Below are positions 1 to 7,307 of a DNA stretch of 64,000 nt, one piece after another. The translations under genes and the position numbers were made by a program. Below the pieces are notes generated by a model. That model had not been told where the DNA came from. It was given only the letters and a program-made list of their open reading frames with translations, and made no database searches. Numbering within the stretch: the first letter of the stretch is position 1; the number at the start of each line of letters is the position of its first letter. Source of the DNA: Flavobacterium microcysteis (GTDB lineage Bacteria; Bacteroidota; Bacteroidia; Flavobacteriales; Flavobacteriaceae); the NCBI RefSeq assembly GCF_006385255.1, contig NZ_VFJE01000050.1:186001-250000 (forward strand), given 5' to 3'.

Positions 1-449
1 TCCAACGGAATGCCATAGAATCGTGCCTGGTAAGAACTGTTAAAATCAATTCCATACCACCCGAAACGGTACATATTAGAAGCCCAGGTCATGGCATGTG
101 AATAATTGTCTTTAGCAAAAATAAACGGATCGCCACTGGAACCGGAAGTCTTGTTTACAAATACATTTTTAGCAGTAAAACCTTGAGAAAGTCTCAAATC
201 TAAAGGTTGTTGCAGTTCTTTTTTAGTCAGTACTGGCAAAGCATCCCATTGGTCAGAAGTCTTTCCAGAGGCCAATTGGCTATAAAAGGGATTGTTTTTC
301 AAATGGAAATCAACAATCTGCTTTCTTTTCCCAAGGATGTAACTTTCGTAACTTGCTTCTGGAATTTCAAGGATATTGTCAAATTCCAATCGGGCTTCAT
401 CTATGGGAAAGCCGCTAATTTTTAAGGAAAAGTCAAAAAGTTTAAACAC
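1..449 (-). CDS. CapK/phenylacetate-CoA ligase-like adenylate-forming enzyme (3' end cut by window)
   Basis: Translating the minus strand gives an open frame that leaves the window at base 1. About 40% of the way along is a glycine/serine-rich nucleotide-binding loop (NKTSGSSGDPF), the ATP/AMP-binding signature of the phenylacetate-CoA ligase/CapK/F390 synthetase group. Such enzymes activate a carboxylate as an acyl-adenylate, and CapK-like members sit in capsule or polysaccharide loci. I chose a GTG start at 449 because an in-frame stop lies upstream, no ATG is available there, and the resulting N-terminus (MFKLFDFSLKISG) looks natural. The gene is divergent from purD across about 90 bases. 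Only the first ~149 residues are visible, so the substrate cannot be inferred. Confidence 0.7.
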   Translation of the reverse strand, partial: MFKLFDFSLKISGFPIDEARLEFDNILEIPEASYESYILGKRKQIVDFHLKNNPFYSQLASGKTSDQWDALPVLTKKELQQPLDLRLSQGFTAKNVFVNKTSGSSGDPFIFAKDNYSHAMTWASNMYRFGWYGIDFNSSYQARFYGIPL

Positions 450-505
450 AGCCTGAAAGTTGATAGTTTTTAGTAAATTAATTATTTTTTATCTTCAAAA
501 GCAAT

Positions 506-513
506 TAATTTTG
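506..513 (+). promoter_or_regulatory. Putative -7 box for purD
   Basis: TAATTTTG matches the Bacteroidota housekeeping -7 consensus TAnnTTTG exactly and lies 27 bases before the purD ATG. It predicts a short leader of about 20 bases. The -33 region is only T-rich, with no clear TTG. Confidence 0.5.
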
Positions 514-539
514 GCACTTAATTAAACAACAACACAACA

Positions 540-1811
540 ATGACAATTTTATTATTAGGATCTGGCGGAAGAGAACATGCTTTGGCCTGGAAAATATTGC
601 AGAGCAAAAAATGCTCACAACTATTTGTAGCGCCGGGAAATGCTGGTACAGAAACAATTGCAAAAAACATCAATATCAGCCCAACTGATTTTGAGGCTAT
701 AAAAAATTTCGCTATCCAGGAAAAAATTGAAATGGTTGTCGTTGGACCTGAAGATCCTTTGGTTGCCGGAATTTATGATTTCTTCAAAAATGACGAAAAC
801 CTCAAACATATCCCAGTAATTGGTCCGTCAAAAACAGGAGCGCAGCTTGAAGGAAGCAAGGAATTCGCAAAAGAATTTCTTGTAAAGAATAATATACCAA
901 CAGCAGCTTACGGAAGCTTTACCAAAGAAACTTTAGCAAAAGGACAGGAATTTCTAGAAACACTTGCTCCGCCTTACGTTTTGAAAGCGGATGGATTGGC
1001 AGCTGGTAAAGGTGTCTTGATTATTCAGGATTTGGAAGAAGCCAAAACGGAATTAGCCAATATGCTTGTTGGAGAAAAATTCGGACAGGCAAGTTCTAAA
1101 GTTGTAATCGAAGAATTTTTAGACGGAATCGAATTGAGCTGTTTTGTCTTGACCGATGGGAAAAACTACAAGATACTTCCAACAGCAAAAGATTATAAAA
1201 GAATTGGAGAAGGCGATACCGGACTGAATACAGGAGGAATGGGAGCTGTTTCACCAGTTCCTTTTGCTAATGACATATTGTTGGAAAAAATTGAAAACAG
1301 AATTGTAAAACCAACAATAGCCGGATTGCAAAAAGACGGAATAGAATACAAGGGTTTTGTATTCATTGGTTTGATTAATGTGAAGAATGAGCCAATGGTC
1401 ATTGAATATAATGTCAGAATGGGCGATCCGGAAACCGAAGTCGTTATACCAAGATTGAAATCAGATTTGGTGGAATTGTTTTTAGCCATTGCTGAAGAAA
1501 AATTAGATGAGGTTGCCTTAGAAATAGATTCTCGAAGTGCAACAACCATTATGGTAGTTTCAGGTGGCTATCCGGAAGATTATGAAAAAGGCAAAGTCAT
1601 TTCTGGAATTGAAACAGTTTCAGATTCGATAGTTTTCCATGCAGGGACTAAGATGGCAGATGGCCAGATAGTAACTAATGGAGGAAGAGTATTGGCTGTG
1701 ACATCCTATGGAGATAATTTTCAGGAAGCAATCCAAAAATCATATCAGAATATCGAAAAGCTGAAATTTGAGAAAATGTATTTCAGAAAAGATATCGGAT
1801 TTGATCTATAA
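540..1811 (+). CDS. purD: Phosphoribosylamine--glycine ligase
   Basis: This is a full-length GARS of 423 residues, the usual size for a monofunctional PurD. It joins glycine to 5-phosphoribosylamine with ATP, the second step of purine synthesis. The N-terminus begins ILLLGSGGREHALAWK, the hallmark PurD start. An ATP-grasp domain follows, with KADGLAAGKGV near residue 150, a glycine-rich stretch (GLNTGGMGAVSP) near 230, and metal/ATP-binding EYNVRMGDPE near 285. It appears monocistronic, with a matching promoter box upstream and a strong hairpin terminator directly after the stop. No other purine genes are nearby, as is common in flavobacteria where pur genes are scattered. Confidence 0.97.
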   Translation: MTILLLGSGGREHALAWKILQSKKCSQLFVAPGNAGTETIAKNINISPTDFEAIKNFAIQEKIEMVVVGPEDPLVAGIYDFFKNDENLKHIPVIGPSKTGAQLEGSKEFAKEFLVKNNIPTAAYGSFTKETLAKGQEFLETLAPPYVLKADGLAAGKGVLIIQDLEEAKTELANMLVGEKFGQASSKVVIEEFLDGIELSCFVLTDGKNYKILPTAKDYKRIGEGDTGLNTGGMGAVSPVPFANDILLEKIENRIVKPTIAGLQKDGIEYKGFVFIGLINVKNEPMVIEYNVRMGDPETEVVIPRLKSDLVELFLAIAEEKLDEVALEIDSRSATTIMVVSGGYPEDYEKGKVISGIETVSDSIVFHAGTKMADGQIVTNGGRVLAVTSYGDNFQEAIQKSYQNIEKLKFEKMYFRKDIGFDL

Positions 1812-1816
1812 CCAAT

Positions 1817-1850
1817 AAAAAAACCGAGAAGCAGTACTTCTCGGTTTTTT
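1817..1850. terminator. Intrinsic terminator after purD, probably bidirectional
   Basis: An inverted repeat with arms AACCGAGAAG and CTTCTCGGTT closes over a short loop. It is flanked by A-runs on the left and T-runs on the right, so it can end both purD and the convergent small gene at 1867-2097. Confidence 0.85.
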
Positions 1851-1866
1851 GTTTTATTAGAATAGC

Positions 1867-2097
1867 TTACTTTAGGAATGAGTGAGCTGTAGTATCTTGA
1901 AACTCGTCATTATTGGCTTTGTGCAGTTTTAACTGCTTGATCCAATAAACAATTGCCACAGCACAGATGATCATAAAAATCCAGTTTAGTGTGTTGGCAG
2001 CCCACCAGTTTTTCAGTTCTAATTCTCTGAAAAAATCAAGCGGTTTGAATAAAATGTCTACAAATAAATATTGTATTCCTTCAAAAAATGATTTCAT
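1867..2097 (-). CDS. Small membrane protein, DUF6341-like
   Basis: A 76-residue protein with a single predicted transmembrane segment near residues 38-52 (WIFMIICAVAIVYWI), preceded by an amphipathic stretch rich in Phe and Leu and followed by a short polar tail ending HSFLK. The pattern resembles a short flavobacterial family that I recall as DUF6341; its function is unknown. It is divergent from the multi-spanning gene at 2213, and I recall these families being neighbours in related genomes. The coding assignment rests on the ATG, the bounding terminator and the plausible membrane topology. Confidence 0.7.
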   Translation of the reverse strand: MKSFFEGIQYLFVDILFKPLDFFRELELKNWWAANTLNWIFMIICAVAIVYWIKQLKLHKANNDEFQDTTAHSFLK

Positions 2098-2179
2098 ATC
2101 GTTTGTTATGTTTTATTTTATGAACTTCTAAAATTTCTGTAGAGATCAACTTTATCATAGTTCATTTTAGAACAAGTAG

Positions 2180-2187
2180 TATCTTTA
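2180..2187 (+). promoter_or_regulatory. Putative -7 box for the 2213 gene
   Basis: TATCTTTA, one mismatch from TAnnTTTG, lies 26 bases before the ATG. It is followed by an ACTGCAAAAG tract similar to what follows the boxes before atpB and trpS. Confidence 0.4.
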
Positions 2188-2212
2188 CACTGCAAAAGTA
2201 TAAAATATCCTC

Positions 2213-3142
2213 ATGATTACAAGCATTTTTAGCAAATCTAGGCCGTTAAATTATATAATTATTTCAACGCTACTGGTCGTATGCTATTTTTTATACCTAC
2301 AAAAGTTCCCGGAACGAGTTGATTCTGTCGAAGGCATTCTGTCTAGTATAGGGCTATTGCTGGTTTTGATAGGCTCGCTATTTATTGTAAATTTTGTAAC
2401 GAAAAAGAACGGTTTGAGTAAAGACAACAGCTTTACGTTTCTTTTTTTCTTTTCTTTTTTGGTTTTATTTCCAACGACCTTAGTCAACGTAAACCTGATT
2501 CTCTCCAATTTTTTTATACTTCTGGCGCTGCGCAGGCTGATTTCATTACAATCATTACTCACACCGAAAGAAAAAATATTTGATGCCTCGCTTTGGATTT
2601 TTATAGCTGCTATTTTCCATTTCTGGAGCATTTTATTTATCCTGATTGTTTTTGTGTCGATTCTTTTCCACGTTTCCAGAGATTACAGGAACTGGATATT
2701 GCCATTTATTTCCTTTTTTGCTGTAGGAGTCATTACCCTGATGTATGCCTTGATTTTTGACAGAAGCTTGATTGAGACAGTTGTTGATAGTGCCCTGATA
2801 GATTTTAATTTTAATTATTTTACGAATAATTATCAAAACTTTGCGCTTTCGCTTTATGTGGTTACTGCGGCTTTCTTTTTTATTACACAGGCATTGACAT
2901 TACCAAACAAACCACTAAACATGCAGTCGTCCTATAAAAAAATAATTGTTGCGTTTTGTATTGGTGTGGTAGTCTTTTTAATTTCTTCCAATAAAAATAA
3001 CAGCCTACTGATATACACTTTTGCTCCTGTAGCCATTATGGCTACTAATTACATCGAGTCAATGCAAATCAATTGGCTGAAAGAAACCTTTGTATATGTA
3101 ATTGTGGTCTGTAGCTTGCTGACGTTTTTTTCGCAATTATAA
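2213..3142 (+). CDS. Polytopic membrane protein, DUF6427-like
   Basis: A 309-residue integral membrane protein with roughly eight to ten hydrophobic helices across its length and very few charged residues. The N-terminus (MITSIFSKSRPLNYI) and overall helix pattern resemble a flavobacterial family I recall as DUF6427. No catalytic motif is apparent, so I assign no function. Its last 6 bases overlap the 3' end of the convergent upp gene, which leaves no room for a terminator. In related genomes this kind of gene sits beside upp, which would be consistent with a transport or membrane role, but that is inference. Confidence 0.75.
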   Translation: MITSIFSKSRPLNYIIISTLLVVCYFLYLQKFPERVDSVEGILSSIGLLLVLIGSLFIVNFVTKKNGLSKDNSFTFLFFFSFLVLFPTTLVNVNLILSNFFILLALRRLISLQSLLTPKEKIFDASLWIFIAAIFHFWSILFILIVFVSILFHVSRDYRNWILPFISFFAVGVITLMYALIFDRSLIETVVDSALIDFNFNYFTNNYQNFALSLYVVTAAFFFITQALTLPNKPLNMQSSYKKIIVAFCIGVVVFLISSNKNNSLLIYTFAPVAIMATNYIESMQINWLKETFVYVIVVCSLLTFFSQL

Positions 3143-3790
3143 TTTATTGCCATACGCCAGATCGCCAGCGTCTCCTAAACCAGGAACAATATAATTTTTA
3201 TCGTTCAACCTTTCGTCAAGAGTGGCTACCCAAAGATGGCAATAGTCAGGAAGATGTTTTTGCAGATAAGAAATTCCTTCTGGCACAGCAATTACGACAG
3301 CGATATGAACTTCTTTTGGAGTTCCTTTTTCCATCAATTTATTAAAAACGGCTACCATAGATTGACCTGTAGCCAACATCGGATCTATAAGCAAAAGGTT
3401 TTTGTTTTCAATACTTGGAACAGCCTGATATTCTACCTTGATTTCAAAAGCATCGTCATTATTATAATGATGGCGGTAGGCCGAAACAAATCCGTTTTCA
3501 GCGCTATCAAAATAATTCAGAAAACCTAAATGCAGAGGCAATCCGGCACGCAAAATGGAACATAAAACCAAATCATCCTGAATTTCCGTTGTTTTTTTAA
3601 TACCTAGTGGCGTTTGAATTTCTACATCCTTATAATGAAGATTTTTACTCAGCTCATAAGACATTATTTCGCCAATACGTTCAATATTCCTCCGGAAACG
3701 CATACTGTCTTTCTGTACGTTTACGTTACGAATTTGTCCTAAGAAATGATTTAGTACGCTGTTGGCTTCTGATAAATAATGTATTTGCAT
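3137..3790 (-). CDS. upp: Uracil phosphoribosyltransferase
   Basis: A 217-residue enzyme of the pyrimidine salvage pathway that converts uracil and PRPP to UMP. The PRPP-binding loop is LLLIDPMLATGQS near residues 133-145. The uracil-binding C-terminus includes IVPGLGDAGDLAYG. The SILRAGLPL region near residue 78 also matches the family. Length is normal. It converges with and overlaps the membrane gene at 2213 by 6 bases. Its 5' side is a 180-base spacer holding an unusual heptamer array, shared divergently with the DUF4254 gene. Confidence 0.96.
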   Translation of the reverse strand: MQIHYLSEANSVLNHFLGQIRNVNVQKDSMRFRRNIERIGEIMSYELSKNLHYKDVEIQTPLGIKKTTEIQDDLVLCSILRAGLPLHLGFLNYFDSAENGFVSAYRHHYNNDDAFEIKVEYQAVPSIENKNLLLIDPMLATGQSMVAVFNKLMEKGTPKEVHIAVVIAVPEGISYLQKHLPDYCHLWVATLDERLNDKNYIVPGLGDAGDLAYGNKL

Positions 3791-3798
3791 GTTTTTTT

Positions 3799-3914
3799 AA
3801 GTTTCTAAGTTTCTGAGGTACTAAGTTTCTGAGTTCAGCGATCTAGTCTAAAGTCTAAAGTCTAAAGTCTGAAATCTGAAATCTGAAATCTGAAATCTGA
3901 AATCTGAAATCTGA
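3799..3914. repeat. Octamer then heptamer tandem array
   Basis: Bases 3799-3833 hold imperfect octamers of the form AAGTTTCT/GAGGTACT. Bases 3845-3914 hold ten perfect 7-base units in register: three AGTCTAA, one AGTCTGA, then six AATCTGA. The array lies in the spacer between divergent upp and the DUF4254 gene, ending about 30 bases before that gene's -7 box. Units carry no spacers, so it is not a CRISPR. Confidence 0.9.
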
Positions 3915-3944
3915 AATTTTTCCCAGCCATAAAGGTATAAAAAG

Positions 3945-3952
3945 TATATTTG
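3945..3952 (+). promoter_or_regulatory. Putative -7 box deciding the DUF4254 start
   Basis: TATATTTG is an exact TAnnTTTG match 19 bases before the ATG at 3971. An upstream in-frame ATG at 3950 falls inside this box and so would lie upstream of the transcription start, which favours 3971. Confidence 0.5.
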
Positions 3953-3970
3953 TATTTTAATTGTAAAAAT

Positions 3971-4576
3971 ATGTTTTCAAAATTAGCGTATTCCGTATTC
4001 GAGCAGAGCATTAAGGATTATCACAAGCATGATAATGTGGACCAGCCGATCAGCAACCCGTATTCAAATGATACATTTGAGCATTTATTATACCTGAAAA
4101 ACTGGATTGATACTGTGCAATGGCATTTGGAGGATATAATCCGTGACCCGAATATTGATCCTGTGGCTGCTTTGAAATTGAAAAGAAGAATTGATGCTTC
4201 CAATCAGGAAAGAACAGATATGGTGGAATATATCGACAGTTTTTTCTTGAAAAAATATAGCGGTGTTAAAGTAAAAGACAATGCTAAGATCAACTCTGAA
4301 AGTCCGGCATGGGCATTTGACAGATTGTCAATCTTGGCTTTGAAAATCTATCACATGAACGAAGAAGCTACACGTGAAGATGCAACTCAAGACCATAGAA
4401 ATGCGTGCCAGACCAAACTTAACATTCTTTTGGAACAACGTTCGGACTTATCGACAGCTATTGATGATTTGCTTACCGATATTGAAAATGGAGACAAGTT
4501 CATGAAAGTCTACAAGCAGATGAAGATGTATAATGACGATGAATTGAACCCTGTTTTGTATCAAAACAAAAAATAA
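3971..4576 (+). CDS. DUF4254 domain-containing protein
   Basis: A soluble, alpha-helical protein of about 201 residues resembling the DUF4254 family. Conserved-looking stretches include NPYSNDTFEHLLYLKNW and AWAFDRLSILALKIYHM. Its function is unknown. I start it at 3971 (MFSKLAYSVFEQ) rather than seven codons earlier because of the promoter box. It is followed after 6 bases by a small membrane protein and, beyond a terminator, by a family 9 glycosyltransferase. DUF4254 genes are often found next to heptosyltransferase-type genes, which suggests an envelope link, but no motif here shows a reaction. Confidence 0.85.
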   Translation: MFSKLAYSVFEQSIKDYHKHDNVDQPISNPYSNDTFEHLLYLKNWIDTVQWHLEDIIRDPNIDPVAALKLKRRIDASNQERTDMVEYIDSFFLKKYSGVKVKDNAKINSESPAWAFDRLSILALKIYHMNEEATREDATQDHRNACQTKLNILLEQRSDLSTAIDDLLTDIENGDKFMKVYKQMKMYNDDELNPVLYQNKK

Positions 4577-4582
4577 ATACAG

Positions 4583-4786
4583 ATGGCGGATAAGAATTTT
4601 ATTAGTTCCGAACCGTTATTTTTCAAGATTGTTTACGGTCTGACTTTTTTAGCATTTCTCTACGTTTTGTATGAAATGCTTTTCTTGCAAGCCGAACAGC
4701 AATCTCAACCATTAAAATTGATTGTTCTTGCGCTGTTTGGTGTCTTCTTTATTCGAAAAGGCCTGAGTGGAATGAGACAAAAATAA
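4583..4786 (+). CDS. Small two-helix membrane protein
   Basis: A 67-residue protein with two hydrophobic helices, roughly residues 12-30 (FKIVYGLTFLAFLYVLYEM) and 42-58, joined by a short polar turn. I do not recognise a family. It starts 6 bases after the DUF4254 stop, so the two are probably co-transcribed, and a strong terminator follows. It was kept as real because of this spacing, its membrane topology and the lack of a competing frame. Confidence 0.65.
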   Translation: MADKNFISSEPLFFKIVYGLTFLAFLYVLYEMLFLQAEQQSQPLKLIVLALFGVFFIRKGLSGMRQK

Positions 4787-4791
4787 TAACG

Positions 4792-4830
4792 AAAGACTTT
4801 TTTGATGAAATTTCATAAAAGTCTTTTTTA
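4792..4830 (+). terminator. Intrinsic terminator with nested palindrome
   Basis: Arms AAAGACTTTT and AAAAGTCTTT enclose a loop that is itself a palindrome, ATGAAATTTCAT, so the hairpin can extend almost fully. A T-run follows. It separates the DUF4254 pair from the glycosyltransferase. Confidence 0.8.
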
Positions 4831-4841
4831 TTTTAAAACTA

Positions 4842-5882
4842 ATGCCAAAAATCAAACACATTTTAGTTTTTAGGCTTTCAGCGATGGGAGATGTTGCAAT
4901 GACTGTTCCTGTATTGAGAGCTTTTGCAGCTCAATATCCGGATGTAAAGCTTACGGTGGTTTCCCGACCTTTTTTTAAGCCTTTTTTTAATGGTATTCCT
5001 AATCTTGACTTTGTTGCTATCGATTTGAAAGAAAGGCATAAAGGATTTTTAGGCCTGGTTCGATTGTACAAAGACTTGAAGAAACTCGGTATTGACGCTG
5101 TAGCCGACTTGCATAATGTGCTGCGTTCCAAAATAGTGCGAACTCTTTTTGCATTAGGCGGTAAAAAAACCGCTTCTGTTGACAAAGGTAGGGACGGAAA
5201 AAAAGCGCTAACACGAGCAGAAAATAAAGTTTTCAAGCCGTTAAAGCCAATGTTTGAAAGACATAAAGAGGTTTTTCGACAGCTAGGTTTTGAAATCGAC
5301 CTAAAAAATCCTGTTTTTCCTGAAAAGGCAAGCCTGACACCGGAAATTTTAAATATTACAGGGATAAAAAACAAAAAATGGATTGGCGTTGCGCCTTTTG
5401 CACAATATGACTCTAAGGTTTATCCACAAGACATGATGCAGCAGGTTATCGACAGGCTGTCTGAAAACCAAGAATATGCTGTCTTTTTATTTGGAGGAGG
5501 AAATAAGGAAATAGAAATCCTGAATCAGCTGGCCAAAGGAAAAGAAAACGTCATTACGGTAGCCGGAAAGTTAAAACTCGAAGAAGAAATAAAACTGATT
5601 TCCAATCTCGACCTTATGCTTTCAATGGACTCAGGTAATTCGCATATTGCAGCCATGCTCGGTATAAAACTGATTACGCTTTGGGGTGCTACGCATCCAT
5701 ATGCTGGGTTTTTACCTTTTAATCAGGAATTAAGAACAGCACTTGTTTCAGATAGGGAAAAATATCCACTGCTGCCTACATCAGTTTATGGTAATAAAAA
5801 AGTAGAAGGCTATGAAGATGCCATGCGAAGCATTCCGGTAGAAAAAGTCGTTACCGCAATCCAAGATGAGTTAAAAGGATAA
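4842..5882 (+). CDS. Glycosyltransferase family 9 (heptosyltransferase-like)
   Basis: A 346-residue GT-B fold enzyme of the ADP-heptose:LPS heptosyltransferase family (GT9). The N-terminus ILVFRLSAMGDVAMTVPVLRA is the typical RxSxxGD acceptor-side start, and the C-terminal donor domain has the family motif SMDSGNSHIAAMLG followed by LWGATHP. GT9 enzymes act on lipid A-core oligosaccharide at the cytoplasmic face of the inner membrane, so a role in lipopolysaccharide core assembly is likely. The exact sugar donor cannot be read from sequence; flavobacterial cores may use other sugars. A strong terminator lies upstream, so it is probably transcribed on its own. Confidence 0.9.
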   Translation: MPKIKHILVFRLSAMGDVAMTVPVLRAFAAQYPDVKLTVVSRPFFKPFFNGIPNLDFVAIDLKERHKGFLGLVRLYKDLKKLGIDAVADLHNVLRSKIVRTLFALGGKKTASVDKGRDGKKALTRAENKVFKPLKPMFERHKEVFRQLGFEIDLKNPVFPEKASLTPEILNITGIKNKKWIGVAPFAQYDSKVYPQDMMQQVIDRLSENQEYAVFLFGGGNKEIEILNQLAKGKENVITVAGKLKLEEEIKLISNLDLMLSMDSGNSHIAAMLGIKLITLWGATHPYAGFLPFNQELRTALVSDREKYPLLPTSVYGNKKVEGYEDAMRSIPVEKVVTAIQDELKG

Positions 5883-5896
5883 GATGTTCCTCAATA

Positions 5897-6796
5897 TTAA
5901 GGATTTGTCTTTTTCTTTCTTCTTCGAATTAGTATCCAGATAATAATTCCTGCAACTATAATCGTCCAGATATTGACGAAGAAGATAATGATCTCTTCCA
6001 AAATATGCCATCCCGTTTTCAGACCATCCATAATCCTAACGCCAATGCTTGTTCTGGATTCTTCATTTTCAGGATTAGCAATTACCTCTTTTTTGAACTC
6101 TTCCCTTTGGTAAAGAGATAAGCTCAGGGTACTGAAATTTACCTGGTCTTTCAGAGAAAGATTTGACAATTTGGCCTCGTCAGATTGCGTTTGACTGTCG
6201 TGTAATCTGTCTTCAGCATCAAGTGTCTCACCTAATTTTTTGCCACGATTCGTTATTGCATCCTCAACTCGTTTTTGATTGTCCTGATTTCTTTTTTGTG
6301 AAAGGTCATTTGACAACAATTTTAAGGAAACATCATCTGCTTTTATAACCCTAAAATCCAAATAGTCGATTTGTCGGGCGATGGTTTTTAAAGTAGTATC
6401 CAATAGCGTATTTGGAACACGAATAATCATGTTGTTCTCCACAACAAAACGAGTCGTTTCAACTAACGAGTCGTTGCTTATTTTTGCTGTTGAGGTATTG
6501 ACAATATTGCTTCTCAATTCGGTTGAAGTTACAAAACCTCCAAATTTTGCAACTGTATTTTCAATGGCATAAGTTGATTTTGCTACGTTTTTAACTTTGA
6601 ATCTCAAATCAGCCGTACGGATAAATTTCCGGTTAGAGTTTTTATCTACGACAGCAGCTGATGATGAAACCATTGGAGCTTCATTTGAAACAGCAGTTTC
6701 TGCTGCGGCATCTTCGGAATAGGCTTCACGCCCTTCGTTTTGTTTACAAGAAAAAAAACAAGCAGATACTAGAAGAAGATAAACGACTTTTTTCAT
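5897..6796 (-). CDS. DUF4349 domain lipoprotein with C-terminal membrane anchor
   Basis: A 299-residue protein with a lipoprotein signal (lipobox FFSC, Cys17). A DUF4349-like core runs from about residue 55 to 235, including RTADLRFKVKNVAKSTYAIE, a coiled-coil-prone charged middle, and NLSLKDQVNFSTLSLSLYQ. A C-terminal transmembrane helix (about 265-290) ends in a RRRKKK stop-transfer tail. The core of this family is thought to lie outside the cytoplasm; its function is unknown. Having both a lipobox and a C-terminal helix would tether it at both ends. It converges with the glycosyltransferase across 14 bases. Confidence 0.85.
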   Translation of the reverse strand: MKKVVYLLLVSACFFSCKQNEGREAYSEDAAAETAVSNEAPMVSSSAAVVDKNSNRKFIRTADLRFKVKNVAKSTYAIENTVAKFGGFVTSTELRSNIVNTSTAKISNDSLVETTRFVVENNMIIRVPNTLLDTTLKTIARQIDYLDFRVIKADDVSLKLLSNDLSQKRNQDNQKRVEDAITNRGKKLGETLDAEDRLHDSQTQSDEAKLSNLSLKDQVNFSTLSLSLYQREEFKKEVIANPENEESRTSIGVRIMDGLKTGWHILEEIIIFFVNIWTIIVAGIIIWILIRRRKKKTNP

Positions 6797-6815
6797 TTTT
6801 CAAATATTTGATAAT

Positions 6816-6823
6816 CAAATGTA
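6816..6823 (-). promoter_or_regulatory. Putative -7 box for the DUF4349 gene
   Basis: Read on the minus strand this is TACATTTG, an exact TAnnTTTG match, 20 bases ahead of the ATG at 6796. Confidence 0.5.
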
Positions 6824-6944
6824 ATTAAAAAAGAATCTTGATAATGAAGCGTGAGAGTGTATTTTATGAAAAAATTATTAGTTTTTTTCTTTCCCATTAA
6901 AAATATTGCTATTTTGGCTTCGTGCAAAAAATCTATTTGTTTTT

Positions 6945-7307
6945 ATGACCATTCAGGCAAATCCACTCGGATTACATCAATTACTCACACTTCATGTAGA
7001 AGATCATAAAAAACTTATTCAAGTAGAAGAGTTTGTAGGTTTTACAGAAACATTGCTTAAAAAATATAACCTGGAAAAAGTCGGGATTGCTTCGCATGTT
7101 TTTGATAATAAAAGCTATACAGTATCTTTTTGTCTGATGGAGTCCCATATCTGTATCCATACCTGGCCAGAAAACAAGAATTTGGCTCTGGATATTTATC
7201 TGTGTAATTATTCGCAAGACAATACGGAAAAGGTTAGGCAATTGGCCCAGGAATACATTGCTTTTTTTGGAGCCAAAATTTTAAAACAAGTTGAAATAGA
7301 TAGGTAA
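6945..7307 (+). CDS. speD: S-adenosylmethionine decarboxylase proenzyme, prokaryotic class
   Basis: A 120-residue pyruvoyl-dependent enzyme that makes decarboxylated SAM, the aminopropyl donor for spermidine-type synthesis. The self-cleavage motif is ESHICIHTWPE, giving Glu66-Ser67 as the processing site, with His72 and Cys87 downstream. The spacing equals that of the Thermotoga enzyme (Ser63, His68, Cys83). I start it at the ATG at 6945; a longer frame from a TTG at 6908 adds an unlikely hydrophobic extension. It is the first gene of a seven-gene overlapping operon and its TAA overlaps the next ATG (TAATG). No ornithine, arginine or carboxynorspermidine decarboxylase is in the window. Confidence 0.93.
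   Translation: MTIQANPLGLHQLLTLHVEDHKKLIQVEEFVGFTETLLKKYNLEKVGIASHVFDNKSYTVSFCLMESHICIHTWPENKNLALDIYLCNYSQDNTEKVRQLAQEYIAFFGAKILKQVEIDR

Noticed and set aside
207-425. Plus-strand open frame of 72 codons
   Set aside because: It lies antisense to the CapK-like gene, whose translation has a clear nucleotide-binding motif.
3845-3914. Short repeat array considered as CRISPR
   Set aside because: Units are 7 bases with no spacers and no cas genes are present.
3950-3970. Earlier in-frame ATG for the DUF4254 protein
   Set aside because: It falls within a perfect -7 box, so it would lie upstream of the transcription start.
5883-5901. CCT/AGG weak palindrome between convergent genes as terminator
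   Set aside because: Only a 3-base stem with AT-rich centre; not credible.
6908-6944. N-terminal extension of speD from a TTG
   Set aside because: It adds a hydrophobic stretch not found in this enzyme class; the ATG at 6945 gives the normal length.
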